64,000 nucleotides of DNA, from positions 15,122,698 to 15,186,697 of the forward strand of contig OZ037765.1 in assembly GCA_964035545.1 (NCBI GenBank), in the 5' to 3' direction. This stretch comes from Bugula neritina (lineage: Eukaryota; Bryozoa; Gymnolaemata; Cheilostomatida; Bugulidae). The position numbers were made by a program, and so were the translations under genes. Shown one piece after another: positions 43,785 to 59,642 of the stretch; position 1 is the first letter of the stretch; each line of letters starts with the position of its first letter. Under the pieces are notes generated by a model. That model worked only from the letters and a program-made list of their open reading frames with translations. It made no database searches and was not told the origin of the DNA.

Positions 43785-45964
43785 TAACATTATGAATTAC
43801 ACTGCAACACATTGAAAAATACTGCAACATACCGAAATATATGGCAAACTACTGAAATATACTTTAACACTTTGAAAAAAACTGCATCATACTGAAATAT
43901 ACTGTAACACACTGAAATATACTGCAAAACACTGAAATACACTGTAACATACTGAAAAACACTGTAACATACTGAAATATACTGCAACACACTGCAACAT
44001 ACTGAAATGCGCTGTAACATACTGAAATACACTGCAACATACTACAACATATTGAAATACACTGCAACACATTGAAATATACTGCAACACACTGAAACAT
44101 CTGGCAACACATTGAAATATACTGCAACACATCGAAATATACCGCAACATACTGAAATATGCTGTAGCACACTGAAATACACCGCAACTCACTATAATAT
44201 AGTGTAATATACAGAAATGTACTGTAACATACTGAAATATACTGTAACATACTGAAATATACTGCAACATACTGAAGTACACTGTAACATATTGAAATAC
44301 ATTACAACACATTGAAATATACTGCAACACACTGAAATATGCTGTAGCACACAGAAATACACTGCAACTCACTATAATATAGTGTAATATACAGAAATGT
44401 ACTGTAACATACTGAGATACACTGCAACATACTGCAACATACTGCAACATACTGAAATACACTGTAACATATTGAAATAGACTGCAAAACCTTGAAATAT
44501 ACTGCAACACACTGAAGGATATGGCAACATACTGAAATATACTGCGACACATTGAAATATACTGCAACATACTGAAATATGCTGTAGCATACTGAAATAT
44601 ACTGTAACACACTGTAATATACTGCAACATACTGCAACATACTGACATACACTCGAACATACTGAAATGCACTGCAACCTACTGAAATATGCTGTAGCAC
44701 ACTGAAATATACTGCAGCATACTGAAATATGCTGTAGCATAATGAAATATGCTGTAGCACACTGAAATATACTGCAACATACTGAAATATAATGCAAGTT
44801 ACTACAACATACTGAAATACACTGTGACATACTGAAATACACTGCAACATACTGCAAGATACTGCAACATACTGAAATACACTGTAACATATTGAAATAC
44901 ACTGCAAAACCTTGAAATATACTGCAACACACTGAAGGATACGGCAACATACTGAAATATACTGCGACACATTTAAATATACTGCAACATACTGGAATAT
45001 GCTGTAGCATACTGAAATATACTGTAACACACTGTAATATACTGCAACATACTGCAACATACCGACATATACTGGAACATACTGAAATACACTCCAACAT
45101 ACTACAACATACTGAAATACACTGTAACCTACTGAAATATGATGTAACACACTGAAGTATACTGCAACATACTGAAATATAATGCAAGTAACTACAACAT
45201 ACTGAAACACACTGTGACATACTGAGATACACTGCAACATACTGCAACATACTGCAACATACTGCAACATACTGAAATACACTGTAACAGACTGAAATGT
45301 ACTGTAACACACTGAAATATACTGCAACATGCTGAAATACACTGTAACATACTGAAATATACTGCAACATACTGCAACATACTGAAATACACTGTAACAT
45401 ACTGAAATACACTGCAACATACTGCAACATACTGAAATACACTGGAACAAATTGAAACACACTACAACACATTGAAATATACTGCAACACACTGAAACAT
45501 ACAGCAACATACTGAAATATACTGCGACACATTGAAATATACTGCAACATAGTTAAATATGATGCAAGATACTGCAACATTCTGAAATACACTGTGACAT
45601 ACTGAAATACACTGCAACATACTGCAACATACTGCAACATACTGCAACATACTGCAACATACTGAAATACACTGTAACATATTGAAATATACTGCAACAC
45701 ACTGAAACATACGGCAACATACTGAAATATACTGCAACACATTGAAATATACTGCAACATACTGAAATATGCTGTAGTATACTGAAACACACTGCAACAC
45801 AGTGAAGTATACTGTAAAATACAGAAATATACTGTAACATACTGAAACATATGTCAACTTACTGAAATGTACTGCAACATGCTGAAATATATTGCAACAT
45901 ACTGAAATACACTGTAACCTACTAAAATACACTGCAACATACTACAACATACTGAAATACACTG
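43785..45964. repeat. Class B module, 2180 bp
   Basis: TTTAACACTTTG subtype lacking one 20-bp unit near 45690 relative to the copy at 33005. Confidence 0.85.
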
Positions 45965-47814
45965 TAACATTATGAATTACACTGCAACACATTGAAAAAT
46001 ACTGCAACATACCGAAATATATGGCAAACTACTGAAATATACTTTAACAGATTGAAAAAAACTGCATCATACTGAAATATACTGTAACACACTGAAATAT
46101 ACTGCAAAACACTGAAATACACTGTAACATACTGAAATACACTGTAACATACTGAAGTATACTGCAACACACTGCAACATACTGAAATGCGCTGTAACAT
46201 ACTGAAATACACTGCAACATACTACAACATATTGAAATACACTGCAACACATTGAAATATACTGCAACACACTGAAACATACGGCAACATATTGAAATAT
46301 ACTGCAACACATTGAAATATACCGCAACATATTGAAATATGCTGTAGCACACTGAAATACACTGCAACTCACTATAATATAGTGTAATATACAGAAATGT
46401 ACTGTAACATACTGAAATACACTGTAACATACACAAATATAATGCAACATACTGAAGTACACTGCAACATACTGCAACATACTGAAATACACTGTAACAT
46501 ATTGAAATACACTGCAAAACCTTGAAATATACTGCAACACACTGAATGATACGGCAACATACTGAAATATACTGCGACACATTGAAATATACTGCAACAT
46601 ACTGAAATATGCTGCAGCATACTGAAATATACTGAAACACACTGTAATATACTGCAACATACTGCAACATACTGACATACACTGGAACATACTGAAATAC
46701 ACTGCAACATACTACAACATACTGAAATACACTGTAACCTACTGAAATATGCTGTAACACACTGAAGTATACTGCAACATACTGAAATATAATGCAAGTA
46801 ACTACAACATACTGAAACACACTGTGACATACTGAGATACACTGCAACATACTGCAACATACTGCAACATACTGAAATACACTGTAACAGACTGAAATGT
46901 ACTGTAACACACTGAAATATACTGCAACATGCTGAAATACACTGTAACATACTGAAATATACTGCAACATACTGCAACATACTGAAATACACTGTAACAT
47001 ACTGAAATACACTGCAACATACTGCAACATACTGAAATACACTGGAACAAATTGAAACACACTACAACACATTGAAATATACTGCAACACACTGAAACAT
47101 ACAGCAACATACTGAAATATACTGCGACACATTGAAATATACTGCAACATAGTTAAATATAATGCAAGATACTGCAACATTCTGAAATACACTGTGACAT
47201 ACTGAAATACACTGCAACATACTGCAACATACTGCAACATACTGCAACATACTGCAACATACTGATATACACTGTAACATATTGAAATACACTGCAACAC
47301 ATTGAAATATACTGCAACACACTGAAACATACGGCAACATACTGAAATATACTGCAACACATTGAAATATACTGCAACATACTGAAATATGCTGTAGTAT
47401 ACTGAAACACACTGCAACACAGTGAAGTATACTGTAAAATACAGAAATACACTGTAACATACTGAAACATATGTCAACTTACTGAAATGTACTGCAACAT
47501 GCTGAAATATATTGCAACATACTGAAATACACTGTAACAAACCCAATTACACTGCAACAAACTGCAACATACTGAAATACGCTGTAACATATTGAAATAC
47601 GCTCCAACACATTGAACGAAACTGCAACATACCTAAATATACGACAATATACTGAAAGATACTGTACCACATTGAAAAACATTGCAACATACTGAAACAT
47701 GCTGTAGCACATTAAAATACACTGTAAGATACTGAAATACACTGCAACATGCTGAAATACACTGTAACCTACTGAAATACACTGCAACATACTACAACAT
47801 ACTGAAATACACTG
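45965..47814. repeat. A/B hybrid module, 1850 bp (copy 2)
   Basis: The same exchange junction as at 40963-42813, near 46720-46750, but with an A2-type start (TTATG, A7). It is therefore one base shorter. Confidence 0.85.
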
Positions 47815-48785
47815 TAACATTAAGAATTACACTGCAACACATTGAAAAATACTGCAACATACCGAAATATATGGCAAACTACTGAAATATACTTTAACAG
47901 ATTGAAAAAAAACTGCATCATACTGAAATATACTGTAACACACTGAAATATACTGCAAAACACTGAAATACACTGTAACATACTGAAATACACTGTAACA
48001 TACTGAAGTATACTGCAACACGCTGCAACATACTGAAATGCGCTGTAACATACTGAAATACACTGCAACATACTACAACATATTGAAATACACTGCAACA
48101 CATTGAAATATACTGCAACACACTGAAACATACGGCAACATATTGAAATATACTGCAACACATTGAAATATACCGCAACATATTGAAATATGCTGTAGCA
48201 CACTGAAATACACTGCAACTCACTATAATATAGTGTAATATACAGAAATGTACTGTAACATACTGAAATACACTGTAACATACACAAATATAATGCAACA
48301 TACTGAAGTACACTGCAACATACTGCAACATACTGAAATACACTGTAACATATTGAAATACACTGCAAAACCTTGAAATATACTGCAACACACTGAATGA
48401 TACGGCAACATACTGAAATATACTGCGACACATTGAAATATACTGCAACATACTGAAATATGCTGCAGCATACTGAAATATACTGAAACACACTGTAATA
48501 TACTGCAACATACTGCAACATACTGACATACACTGGAACATACTGAAATACACTGCAACATACTACAACATACTGAAATACACTGTAACCTACTGAAATA
48601 TGCCGTAGCACACTGAATTATACTGCAACATACTGAAATATCATGCAAGTTACTACAACATACTGAAATACACTGTGACATACTGAGATACACTGCAACA
48701 TACTGCAACATACTGTAACATACCGAAATACACTGTAACCTAATGAAATACACTGCAACATAATACAACATACTGAAATACACTG
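47815..48785. repeat. Class A module, 971 bp (A1)
   Basis: A1 subtype, offset 5001 bp from 42814. A private change CATAATACAAC lies near 48760. Confidence 0.85.
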
Positions 48786-50965
48786 TAACATTATGAATTA
48801 CACTGCAACACATTGAAAAATACTGCAACATACCGAAATATATGGCAAACTACTGAAATATACTTTAACACTTTGAAAAAAACTGCATCATACTGAAATA
48901 TACTGTAACACACTGAAATATACTGCAAAACACTGAAATACACTGTAACATACTGAAAAACACTGTAACATACTGAAATATACTGCAACACACTGCAACA
49001 TACTGAAATGCGCTGTAACATACTGAAATACACTGCAACATACTACAACATATTGAAATACACTGCAACACATTGAAATATACTGCAACACACTGAAACA
49101 TCTGGCAACACATTGAAATATACTGCAACACATCGAAATATACCGCAACATACTGAAATATGCTGTAGCACACTGAAATACACCGCAACTCACTATAATA
49201 TAGTGTAATATACAGAAATGTACTGTAACATACTGAAATATACTGTAACATACTGAAATATACTGCAACATACTGAAGTACACTGTAACATATTGAAATA
49301 CATTACAACACATTGAAATATACTGCAACACACTGAAATATGCTGTAGCACACAGAAATACACTGCAACTCACTATAATATAGTGTAATATACAGAAATG
49401 TACTGTAACATACTGAGATACACTGCAACATACTGCAACATACTGCAACATACTGAAATACACTGTAACATATTGAAATAGACTGCAAAACCTTGAAATA
49501 TACTGCAACACACTGAAGGATATGGCAACATACTGAAATATACTGCGACACATTGAAATATACTGCAACATACTGAAATATGCTGTAGCATACTGAAATA
49601 TACTGTAACACACTGTAATATACTGCAACATACTGCAACATACTGACATACACTCGAACATACTGAAATGCACTGCAACCTACTGAAATATGCTGTAGCA
49701 CACTGAAATATACTGCAGCATACTGAAATATGCTGTAGCATAATGAAATATGCTGTAGCACACTGAAATATACTGCAACATACTGAAATATAATGCAAGT
49801 TACTACAACATACTGAAATACACTGTGACATACTGAAATACACTGCAACATACTGCAAGATACTGCAACATACTGAAATACACTGTAACATATTGAAATA
49901 CACTGCAAAACCTTGAAATATACTGCAACACACTGAAGGATACGGCAACATACTGAAATATACTGCGACACATTTAAATATACTGCAACATACTGGAATA
50001 TGCTGTAGCATACTGAAATATACTGTAACACACTGTAATATACTGCAACATACTGCAACATACCGACATATACTGGAACATACTGAAATACACTCCAACA
50101 TACTACAACATACTGAAATACACTGTAACCTACTGAAATATGATGTAACACACTGAAGTATACTGCAACATACTGAAATATAATGCAAGTAACTACAACA
50201 TACTGAAACACACTGTGACATACTGAGATACACTGCAACATACTGCAACATACTGCAACATACTGCAACATACTGAAATACACTGTAACAGACTGAAATG
50301 TACTGTAACACACTGAAATATACTGCAACATGCTGAAATACACTGTAACATACTGAAATATACTGCAACATACTGCAACATACTGAAATACACTGTAACA
50401 TACTGAAATACACTGCAACATACTGCAACATACTGAAATACACTGGAACAAATTGAAACACACTACAACACATTGAAATATACTGCAACACACTGAAACA
50501 TACAGCAACATACTGAAATATACTGCGACACATTGAAATATACTGCAACATAGTTAAATATGATGCAAGATACTGCAACATTCTGAAATACACTGTGACA
50601 TACTGAAATACACTGCAACATACTGCAACATACTGCAACATACTGCAACATACTGCAACATACTGAAATACACTGTAACATATTGAAATATACTGCAACA
50701 CACTGAAACATACGGCAACATACTGAAATATACTGCAACACATTGAAATATACTGCAACATACTGAAATATGCTGTAGTATACTGAAACACACTGCAACA
50801 CAGTGAAGTATACTGTAAAATACAGAAATATACTGTAACATACTGAAACATATGTCAACTTACTGAAATGTACTGCAACATGCTGAAATATATTGCAACA
50901 TACTGAAATACACTGTAACCTACTAAAATACACTGCAACATACTACAACATACTGAAATACACTG
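48786..50965. repeat. Class B module, 2180 bp (copy 2)
   Basis: Offset exactly 5001 bp from 43785, with the same 20-bp loss. No differences were noticed by eye. Confidence 0.85.
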
Positions 50966-51935
50966 TAACATTATGAATTACACTGCAACACATTGAAAAA
51001 TACTGCAACATACCGAAATATATGGCAAACTACTGAAATATACTTTAACAGATTGAAAAAAACTGCATCATACTGAAATATACTGTAACACACTGAAATA
51101 TACTGCAAAACACTGAAATACACTGTAACATACTGAAATACACTGTAACATACTGAAGTATACTGCAACACACTGCAACATACTGAAATGCGCTGTAACA
51201 TACTGAAATACACTGCAACATACTACAACATATTGAAATACACTGCAACACATTGAAATATACTGCAACACACTGAAACATACGGCAACATATTGAAATA
51301 TACTGCAACACATTGAAATATACCGCAACATATTGAAATATGCTGTAGCACACTGAAATACACTGCAACTCACTATAATATAGTGTAATATACAGAAATG
51401 TACTGTAACATACTGAAATACACTGTAACATACACAAATATAATGCAACATACTGAAGTACACTGCAACATACTGCAACATACTGAAATACACTGTAACA
51501 TATTGAAATACACTGCAAAACCTTGAAATATACTGCAACACACTGAATGATACGGCAACATACTGAAATATACTGCGACACATTGAAATATACTGCAACA
51601 TACTGAAATATGCTGCAGCATACTGAAATATACTGAAACACACTGTAATATACTGCAACATACTGCAACATACTGACATACACTGGAACATACTGAAATA
51701 CACTGCAACATACTACAACATACTGAAATACACTGTAACCTACTGAAATATGCCGTAGCACACTGAATTATACTGCAACATACTGAAATATCATGCAAGT
51801 TACTACAACATACTGAAATACACTGTGACATACTGAGATACACTGCAACATACTGCAACATACTGTAACATACCGAAATACACTGTAACCTAATGAAATA
51901 CACTGCAACATACTACAACATACTGAAATACACTG
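50966..51935. repeat. Class A module, 970 bp (A2)
   Basis: A2 subtype following a TTTAACACTTTG-type B module and preceding a C module, as at 26476 and 35205. Confidence 0.85.
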
Positions 51936-54303
51936 TAACATTTTGAATTACACTGCAACACATTGAAAAATACTGCAACATACCGAAATATATGGCAAAC
52001 TACTGAAATATACTTTAACACATTGAAAAAAAATGCATCATACTGAAATATACTGTAACACACTGAAATATACTGCAAAACACTGAAATACACTGTAACA
52101 TACTGAAATACACTGTAACATACTGAAATATACTGCAACACACTGCAACATACTGAAATGCGCTGTAACATACTGAAATACACTGCAACATACTGCAACA
52201 TACTGAAATACACTGCAACACATTGAAACATATTGCAGCATACTGAAATATACTGCAACATTGAAATATACCGCAACATACTGAAATATGCTGTAGCACA
52301 CTGAAATACACCGCAACTCACTATAATATAGTGTAATATACAGAAATGTACTGTAACATACTGAAATATACTGTAACATACTGAAATATACTGCAACATA
52401 CTGAAGTACACTGCAACATACTGCAACATACTGAAATACACTGTAACATATTGAAATACATTACAACACATTGAAATATACTGCAACACACTGAAATATG
52501 CTGTAGCACACAGAAATACACTGCAACTCACTATAATATAGTGTAATATACAGAAATGTACTGTAACATACTGAGATACACTGCAACATACTGCAACATA
52601 CTGAAATACACTGTAACATATTGAAATAGACTGCAAAACCTTGAAATATACTGCAACACACTGAAGGATACGGCAACATACTGAAATATACTGCGACACA
52701 TTGAAATATACTGGAACATACTGAAATATGCTGTAGCATACTGAAATATACTGTAACACACTGTAATATACTGCAACATACTGCAACATACTGACATACA
52801 CTGGAACATACTGAAATACACTGCAACATACTACAACATACTGAAATACACTGTAACCTACTGAAACATGCTGTAGCACACTGAAATATACTGCAGCATA
52901 CTGAAATATAATGCAAGTTACTACAACATACTGAAATACACTGTGACATACTGAGATACACTGCAACACCTTGAAATATACTGCAACACACTTAAAGATA
53001 CGGCAACATACTGAAATATACTGCGACACATTGAAATATACTGCAGCATACTGAAATATGCTGTAGCATACTGAAATATGCTGTAGCACACTGAAATATA
53101 CTGCAACATACTGAAATATAATGCAAGTTAGTACAACATACTGAAATACACTGTGACATACTGAAATACACTGCAACATACTGCAAGATACTGCAACATA
53201 CTGAAATACACTGTAACATATTGAAATACACTGCAAAACCTTGAAATATACTGCAACACACTGAAGGATACGGCAACATACTGAAATATATTGCGACACA
53301 TTTAAATATACTGCAACATACAGAAATCTGCTGTAGCATACTGAAATATACTGTAACACACTGTAATATACTGCAACATACTGCAACATACTGACATATA
53401 CTGGAACATACTGAAATACACTCCAACATACTACAACATACTGAAATACACTGTAACCTACTGAAATATGCTGTAGCACACTGAAGTATACTGCAACATA
53501 CTGAAATATAATGCAAGTAACTACAACATACTGAAATACACTGTGACATACTGAGATACACTGCAACACCTTGAAATATACTGCAACACACTGAAAGATA
53601 CGGCAACATACTGAAATATACTGCGACACATTGAAATATACTGCAGCATACTGAAATATGCTGTAGCATAATGAAATATGCTGTAGCACACTGAAATATA
53701 CTGCAACATACTGAAATATAATGCAAGTTACTACAACATACTGAAATACACTGTGACATACTGAAACACACTGCAACATACTGCAAGATACTGCAACATA
53801 CTGAAATGCACTGTAACATATTGAAATACACTGCAAAACCTTGAAATATACTGCAACACACTGAAGGATACGGCAACATACTGAAATATACTGCGACACA
53901 TTTAAATATACTGCAACATACTGGAATATGCTGTAGCATACTGAAATATACTGTAACACACTGTTATATACTGCAACATACTGCAACATACCGACATATA
54001 CTGGAACATACTGAAATACATTCCAACATACTACAACATACTGAAATACACTGTAACCTACTGAAATATGCTGTAACACACTGAAGTATACTGCAACATA
54101 CTGAAATATAATGCAAGTAACTACAACATACTGAAATACACTGTGACATACTGAGATACACTGCAACAGCTTGAAATATACTGCGACACATTGGGATTTA
54201 CTGCAACATAGTTAAATATAATGCAAGATACTGCAACATGCTGAAATACACTGTAACATACTGAAATACACTGCAACATACTACAACATACTGAAATACA
54301 CTG
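51936..54303. repeat. Class C module, 2368 bp (copy 3)
   Basis: The 2-bp deletion near 52258 and TTGGGATTTACTGC near 54191 are present. Private substitutions include CTGGAACATAC near 52711. Confidence 0.85.
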
Positions 54304-56303
54304 TAACATTATGAATTACACTGCAACACATTGAAAAATACTGCAACATACCGAAATATATGGCAAACTACTGAAATATACTTTAACACATTGAAAAAAA
54401 CTGCATCATACTGAAATATACTGTAAAACACTGAAATATACTGCAAAACACTGAAATACACTGTAACATACTGAAATACACTGTAACATACTGAAATATA
54501 CTGCAACACACTGCAACATACTGAAATGCGCTGTAACATACTGAAATACACTGCAACATACTACAACATATTGAAATACACTGCAACACATTGAAACATA
54601 CTGCAACACACTGAAACATCTGGCAACATATTGAAATATACTGCAACACATTGAAATATACCGCAACATACTGAAATATGCTGTAGCACACTAAAATACA
54701 CCGCAACTCACTATAATATAGTGTAATATACAGAAATGTACTGTAACATACTGAAATATACTGTAACATACTGAAATATACTGCAACATACTGAAGTACA
54801 CTGTAACATATTGAAATACATTACAACACATTGAAATATACTGCAACACACTGAAATATGCTGTAGCACACAGAAATACACTGCAACTCACTATAATATA
54901 GTGTAATATACAGAAATGTACTGTAACATACTGAGATACACTGCAACATACTGCAACATACTGCAACATACTGAAATACACTGTAACATATTGAAATAGA
55001 CTGCAAAACCTTGAAATATACTGCAACACACTGAAGGATATGGCAACATACTGAAATATACTGCGACACATTTAAATATACTGCAACATACTGGAATATG
55101 CTGTAGCATACTGAAATATACTGTAACACACTGTAATATACTGCAACATACTGCAACATACCGACATATACTGGAACATACTGAAATACACTCCAACATA
55201 CTACAACATACTGAAATACACTGTAACCTACTGAAATATGCTGTAACACACTGAAGTATACTGCAACATACTGAAATATAATGCAAGTAACTACAACATA
55301 CTGAAACACACTGTGACATACTGAGATACACTGCAACATACTGCAACATACTGCAACATACTGAAATACACTGTAACAGACTGAAATGTACTGTAACACA
55401 CTGAAATATACTGCAACATGCTGAAATACACTGTAACATACTGAAATATACTGCAACATACTGCAACATACTGAAATACACTGTAACATACTGAAATACA
55501 CTGCAACATACTGCAACATACTGAAATACACTGGAACAAATTGAAACACACTACAACACATTGAAATATACTGCAACACACTGAAACATACAGCAACATA
55601 CTGAAATACACTGCGACACATTGAAATATACTGCAACATAGTTAAATATAATGCAAGATACTGCAACATTCTGAAATACACTGTGACATACTGAAATACA
55701 CTGCAACATACTGCAACATACTGCAACATACTGCAACATACTGCAACATACTGATATACACTGTAACATATTGAAATACACTGCAACACATTGAAATATA
55801 CTGCAACACACTGAAACATACGGCAACATACTGAAATATACTGCAACACATTGAAATATACTGCAACATACTGAAATATGCTGTAGTATACTGAAACACA
55901 CTGCAACACAGTGAAGTATACTGTAAAATACAGAAATACACTGTAACATACTGAAACATATGTCAACTTACTGAAATGTACTGCAACATGCTGAAATATA
56001 TTGCAACATACTGAAATACACTGTAACAAACCCAATTACACTGCAACAAACTGCAACATACTGAAATACGCTGTAACATATTGAAATACGCTCCAACACA
56101 TTGAACGAAACTGCAACATACCTAAATATACGACAATATACTGAAAGATACTGTACCACATTGAAAAACATTGCAACATACTGAAACATGCTGTAGCACA
56201 TTAAAATACACTGTAAGATACTGAAATACACTGCAACATGCTGAAATACACTGTAACCTACTGAAATACACTGCAACATACTACAACATACTGAAATACA
56301 CTG
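54304..56303. repeat. Class B module, 2000 bp, deletion derivative
   Basis: It lacks 420 bp relative to 38543: near 55071 the sequence passes from GCGACACATTGAAATATAC-type to GCGACACATTTAAATATAC-type sequence, joining two similar half-modules. Confidence 0.8.
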
Positions 56304-57274
56304 TAACATTAAGAATTACACTGCAACACATTGAAAAATACTGCAACATACCGAAATATATGGCAAACTACTGAAATATACTTTAACAGATTGAAAAAAA
56401 ACTGCATCATACTGAAATATACTGTAACACACTGAAATATACTGCAAAACACTGAAATACACTGTAACATACTGAAATACACTGTAACATACTGAAGTAT
56501 ACTGCAACACGCTGCAACATACTGAAATGCGCTGTAACATACTGAAATACACTGCAACATACTACAACATATTGAAATACACTGCAACACATTGAAATAT
56601 ACTGCAACACACTGAAACATACGGCAACATATTGAAATATACTGCAACACATTGAAATATACCGCAACATATTGAAATATGCTGTAGCACACTGAAATAC
56701 ACTGCAACTCACTATAATATAGTGTAATATACAGAAATGTACTGTAACATACTGAAATACACTGTAACATACACAAATATAATGCAACATACTGAAGTAC
56801 ACTGCAACATACTGCAACATACTGAAATACACTGTAACATATTGAAATACACTGCAAAACCTTGAAATATACTGCAACACACTGAATGATACGGCAACAT
56901 ACTGAAATATACTGCGACACATTGAAATATACTGCAACATACTGAAATATGCTGCAGCATACTGAAATATACTGAAACACACTGTAATATACTGCAACAT
57001 ACTGCAACATACTGACATACACTGGAACATACTGAAATACACTGCAACATACTACAACATACTGAAATACACTGTAACCTACTGAAATATGCCGTAGCAC
57101 ACTGAATTATACTGCAACATACTGAAATATCATGCAAGTTACTACAACATACTGAAATACACTGTGACATACTGAGATACACTGCAACATACTGCAACAT
57201 ACTGTAACATACCGAAATACACTGTAACCTAATGAAATACACTGCAACATACTACAACATACTGAAATACACTG
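56304..57274. repeat. Class A module, 971 bp (A1)
   Basis: A1 subtype (TTAAG, A8), here followed by C rather than B, which starts the 5.3-kb C-B-A series. Confidence 0.85.
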
Positions 57275-59642
57275 TAACATTTTGAATTACACTGCAACAC
57301 ATTGAAAAATACTGCAACATACCGAAATATATGGCAAACTACTGAAATATACTTTAACACATTGAAAAAAACTGCATCATACTGAAATATACTGTAACAC
57401 ACTGAAATATACTGCAAAACACTGAAATACACTGTAACATACTGAAATACACTGTAACATACTGAAATATACTGCAACACACTGCAACATACTGAAATGC
57501 GCTGTAACATACTGAAATACACTGCAACATACTGCAACATACTGAAATACACTGCAACACATTGAAACATATTGCAGCATACTGAAATATACTGCAACAT
57601 TGAAATATACCGCAACATACTGAAATATGCTGTAGCACACTGAAATACACCGCAACTCACTATAATATAGTGTAATATACAGAAATGTACTGTAACATAC
57701 TGAAATATACTGTAACATACTGAAATATACTGCAACATACTGAAGTACACTGCAACATACTGCAACATACTGAAATACACTGTAACATATTGAAATACAT
57801 TACAACACATTGAAATATACTGCAACACACTGAAATATGCTGTAGCACACAGAAATACACTGCAACTCACTATAATATAGTGTAATATACAGAAATGTAC
57901 TGTAACATACTGAGATACACTGCAACATACTGCAACATACTGAAATACACTGTAACATATTGAAATAGACTGCAAAACCTTGAAATATACTGCAACACAC
58001 TGAAGGATACGGCAACATACTGAAATATACTGCGACACATTGAAATATACTGCAACATACTGAAATATGCTGTAGCATACTGAAATATACTGTAACACAC
58101 TGTAATATACTGCAACATACTGCAACATACTGACATACACTGGAACATACTGAAATACACTGCAACATACTACAACATACTGAAATACACTGTAACCTAC
58201 TGAAACATGCTGTAGCACACTGAAATATACTGCAGCATACTGAAATATAATGCAAGTTACTACAACATACTGAAATACACTGTGACATACTGAGATACAC
58301 TGCAACACCTTGAAATATACTGCAACACACTTAAAGATACGGCAACATACTGAAATATACTGCGACACATTGAAATATACTGCAGCATACTGAAATATGC
58401 TGTAGCATACTGAAATATGCTGTAGCACACTGAAATATACTGCAACATACTGAAATATAATGCAAGTTAGTACAACATACTGAAATACACTGTGACATAC
58501 TGAAATACACTGCAACATACTGCAAGATACTGCAACATACTGAAATACACTGTAACATATTGAAATACACTGCAAAACCTTGAAATATACTGCAACACAC
58601 TGAAGGATACGGCAACATACTGAAATATATTGCGACACATTTAAATATGCTGCAACATACAGAAATATGCTGTAGCATACTGAAAAATACTGTAACACAC
58701 TGTAATATACTGCAACATACTGCAACATACTGACATATACTGGAACATACTGAAATACACTCCAACATACTACAACATACTGAAATACACTGTAACCTAC
58801 TGAAATATGCTGTAGCACACTGAAGTATACTGCAACATACTGAAATATAATGCAAGTAACTACAACATACTGAAATACACTGTGACATACTGAGATACAC
58901 TGCAAAACCTTGAAATATACTGCAACACACTGAAAGATACGGCAACATACTGAAATATACTGCGACACATTGAAATATACTGCAGCATACTGAAGTATGC
59001 TGTAGCATAATGAAATATGCTGTAGCACACTGAAATATACTGCAACATACTGAAATATAATGCAAGTTACTACAACATACTGAAATACACTGTGACATAC
59101 TGAAACACACTGCAACATACTGCAAGATACTGCAACATACTGAAATGCACTGTAACATATTGAAATACACTGCAAAACCTTGAAATATACTGCAACACAC
59201 TGAAGGATACGGCAACATACTGAAATATACTGCGACACATTTAAATATACTGCAACATACTGGAATATGCTGTAGCATACTGAAATATACTGTAACACAC
59301 TGTTATATACTGCAACATACTGCAACATACCGACATATACTGGAACATACTGAAATACATTCCAACATACTACAACATACTGAAATACACTGTAACCTAC
59401 TGAAATATGCTGTAACACACTGAAGTATACTGCAACATACTGAAATATAATGCAAGTAACTACAACATACTGAAATACACTGTGACATACTGAGATACAC
59501 TGCAACAGCTTGAAATATACTGCGACACATTGGGATTTACTGCAACATAGTTAAATATAATGCAAGATACTGCAACATGCTGAAATACACTGTAACATAC
59601 TGAAATACACTGCAACATACTACAACATACTGAAATACACTG
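57275..59642. repeat. Class C module, 2368 bp (copy 4)
   Basis: Offset 5339 bp from 51936, with the 2-bp deletion near 57598. Private changes include TGAAAAATACTG near 58681. Confidence 0.85.
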
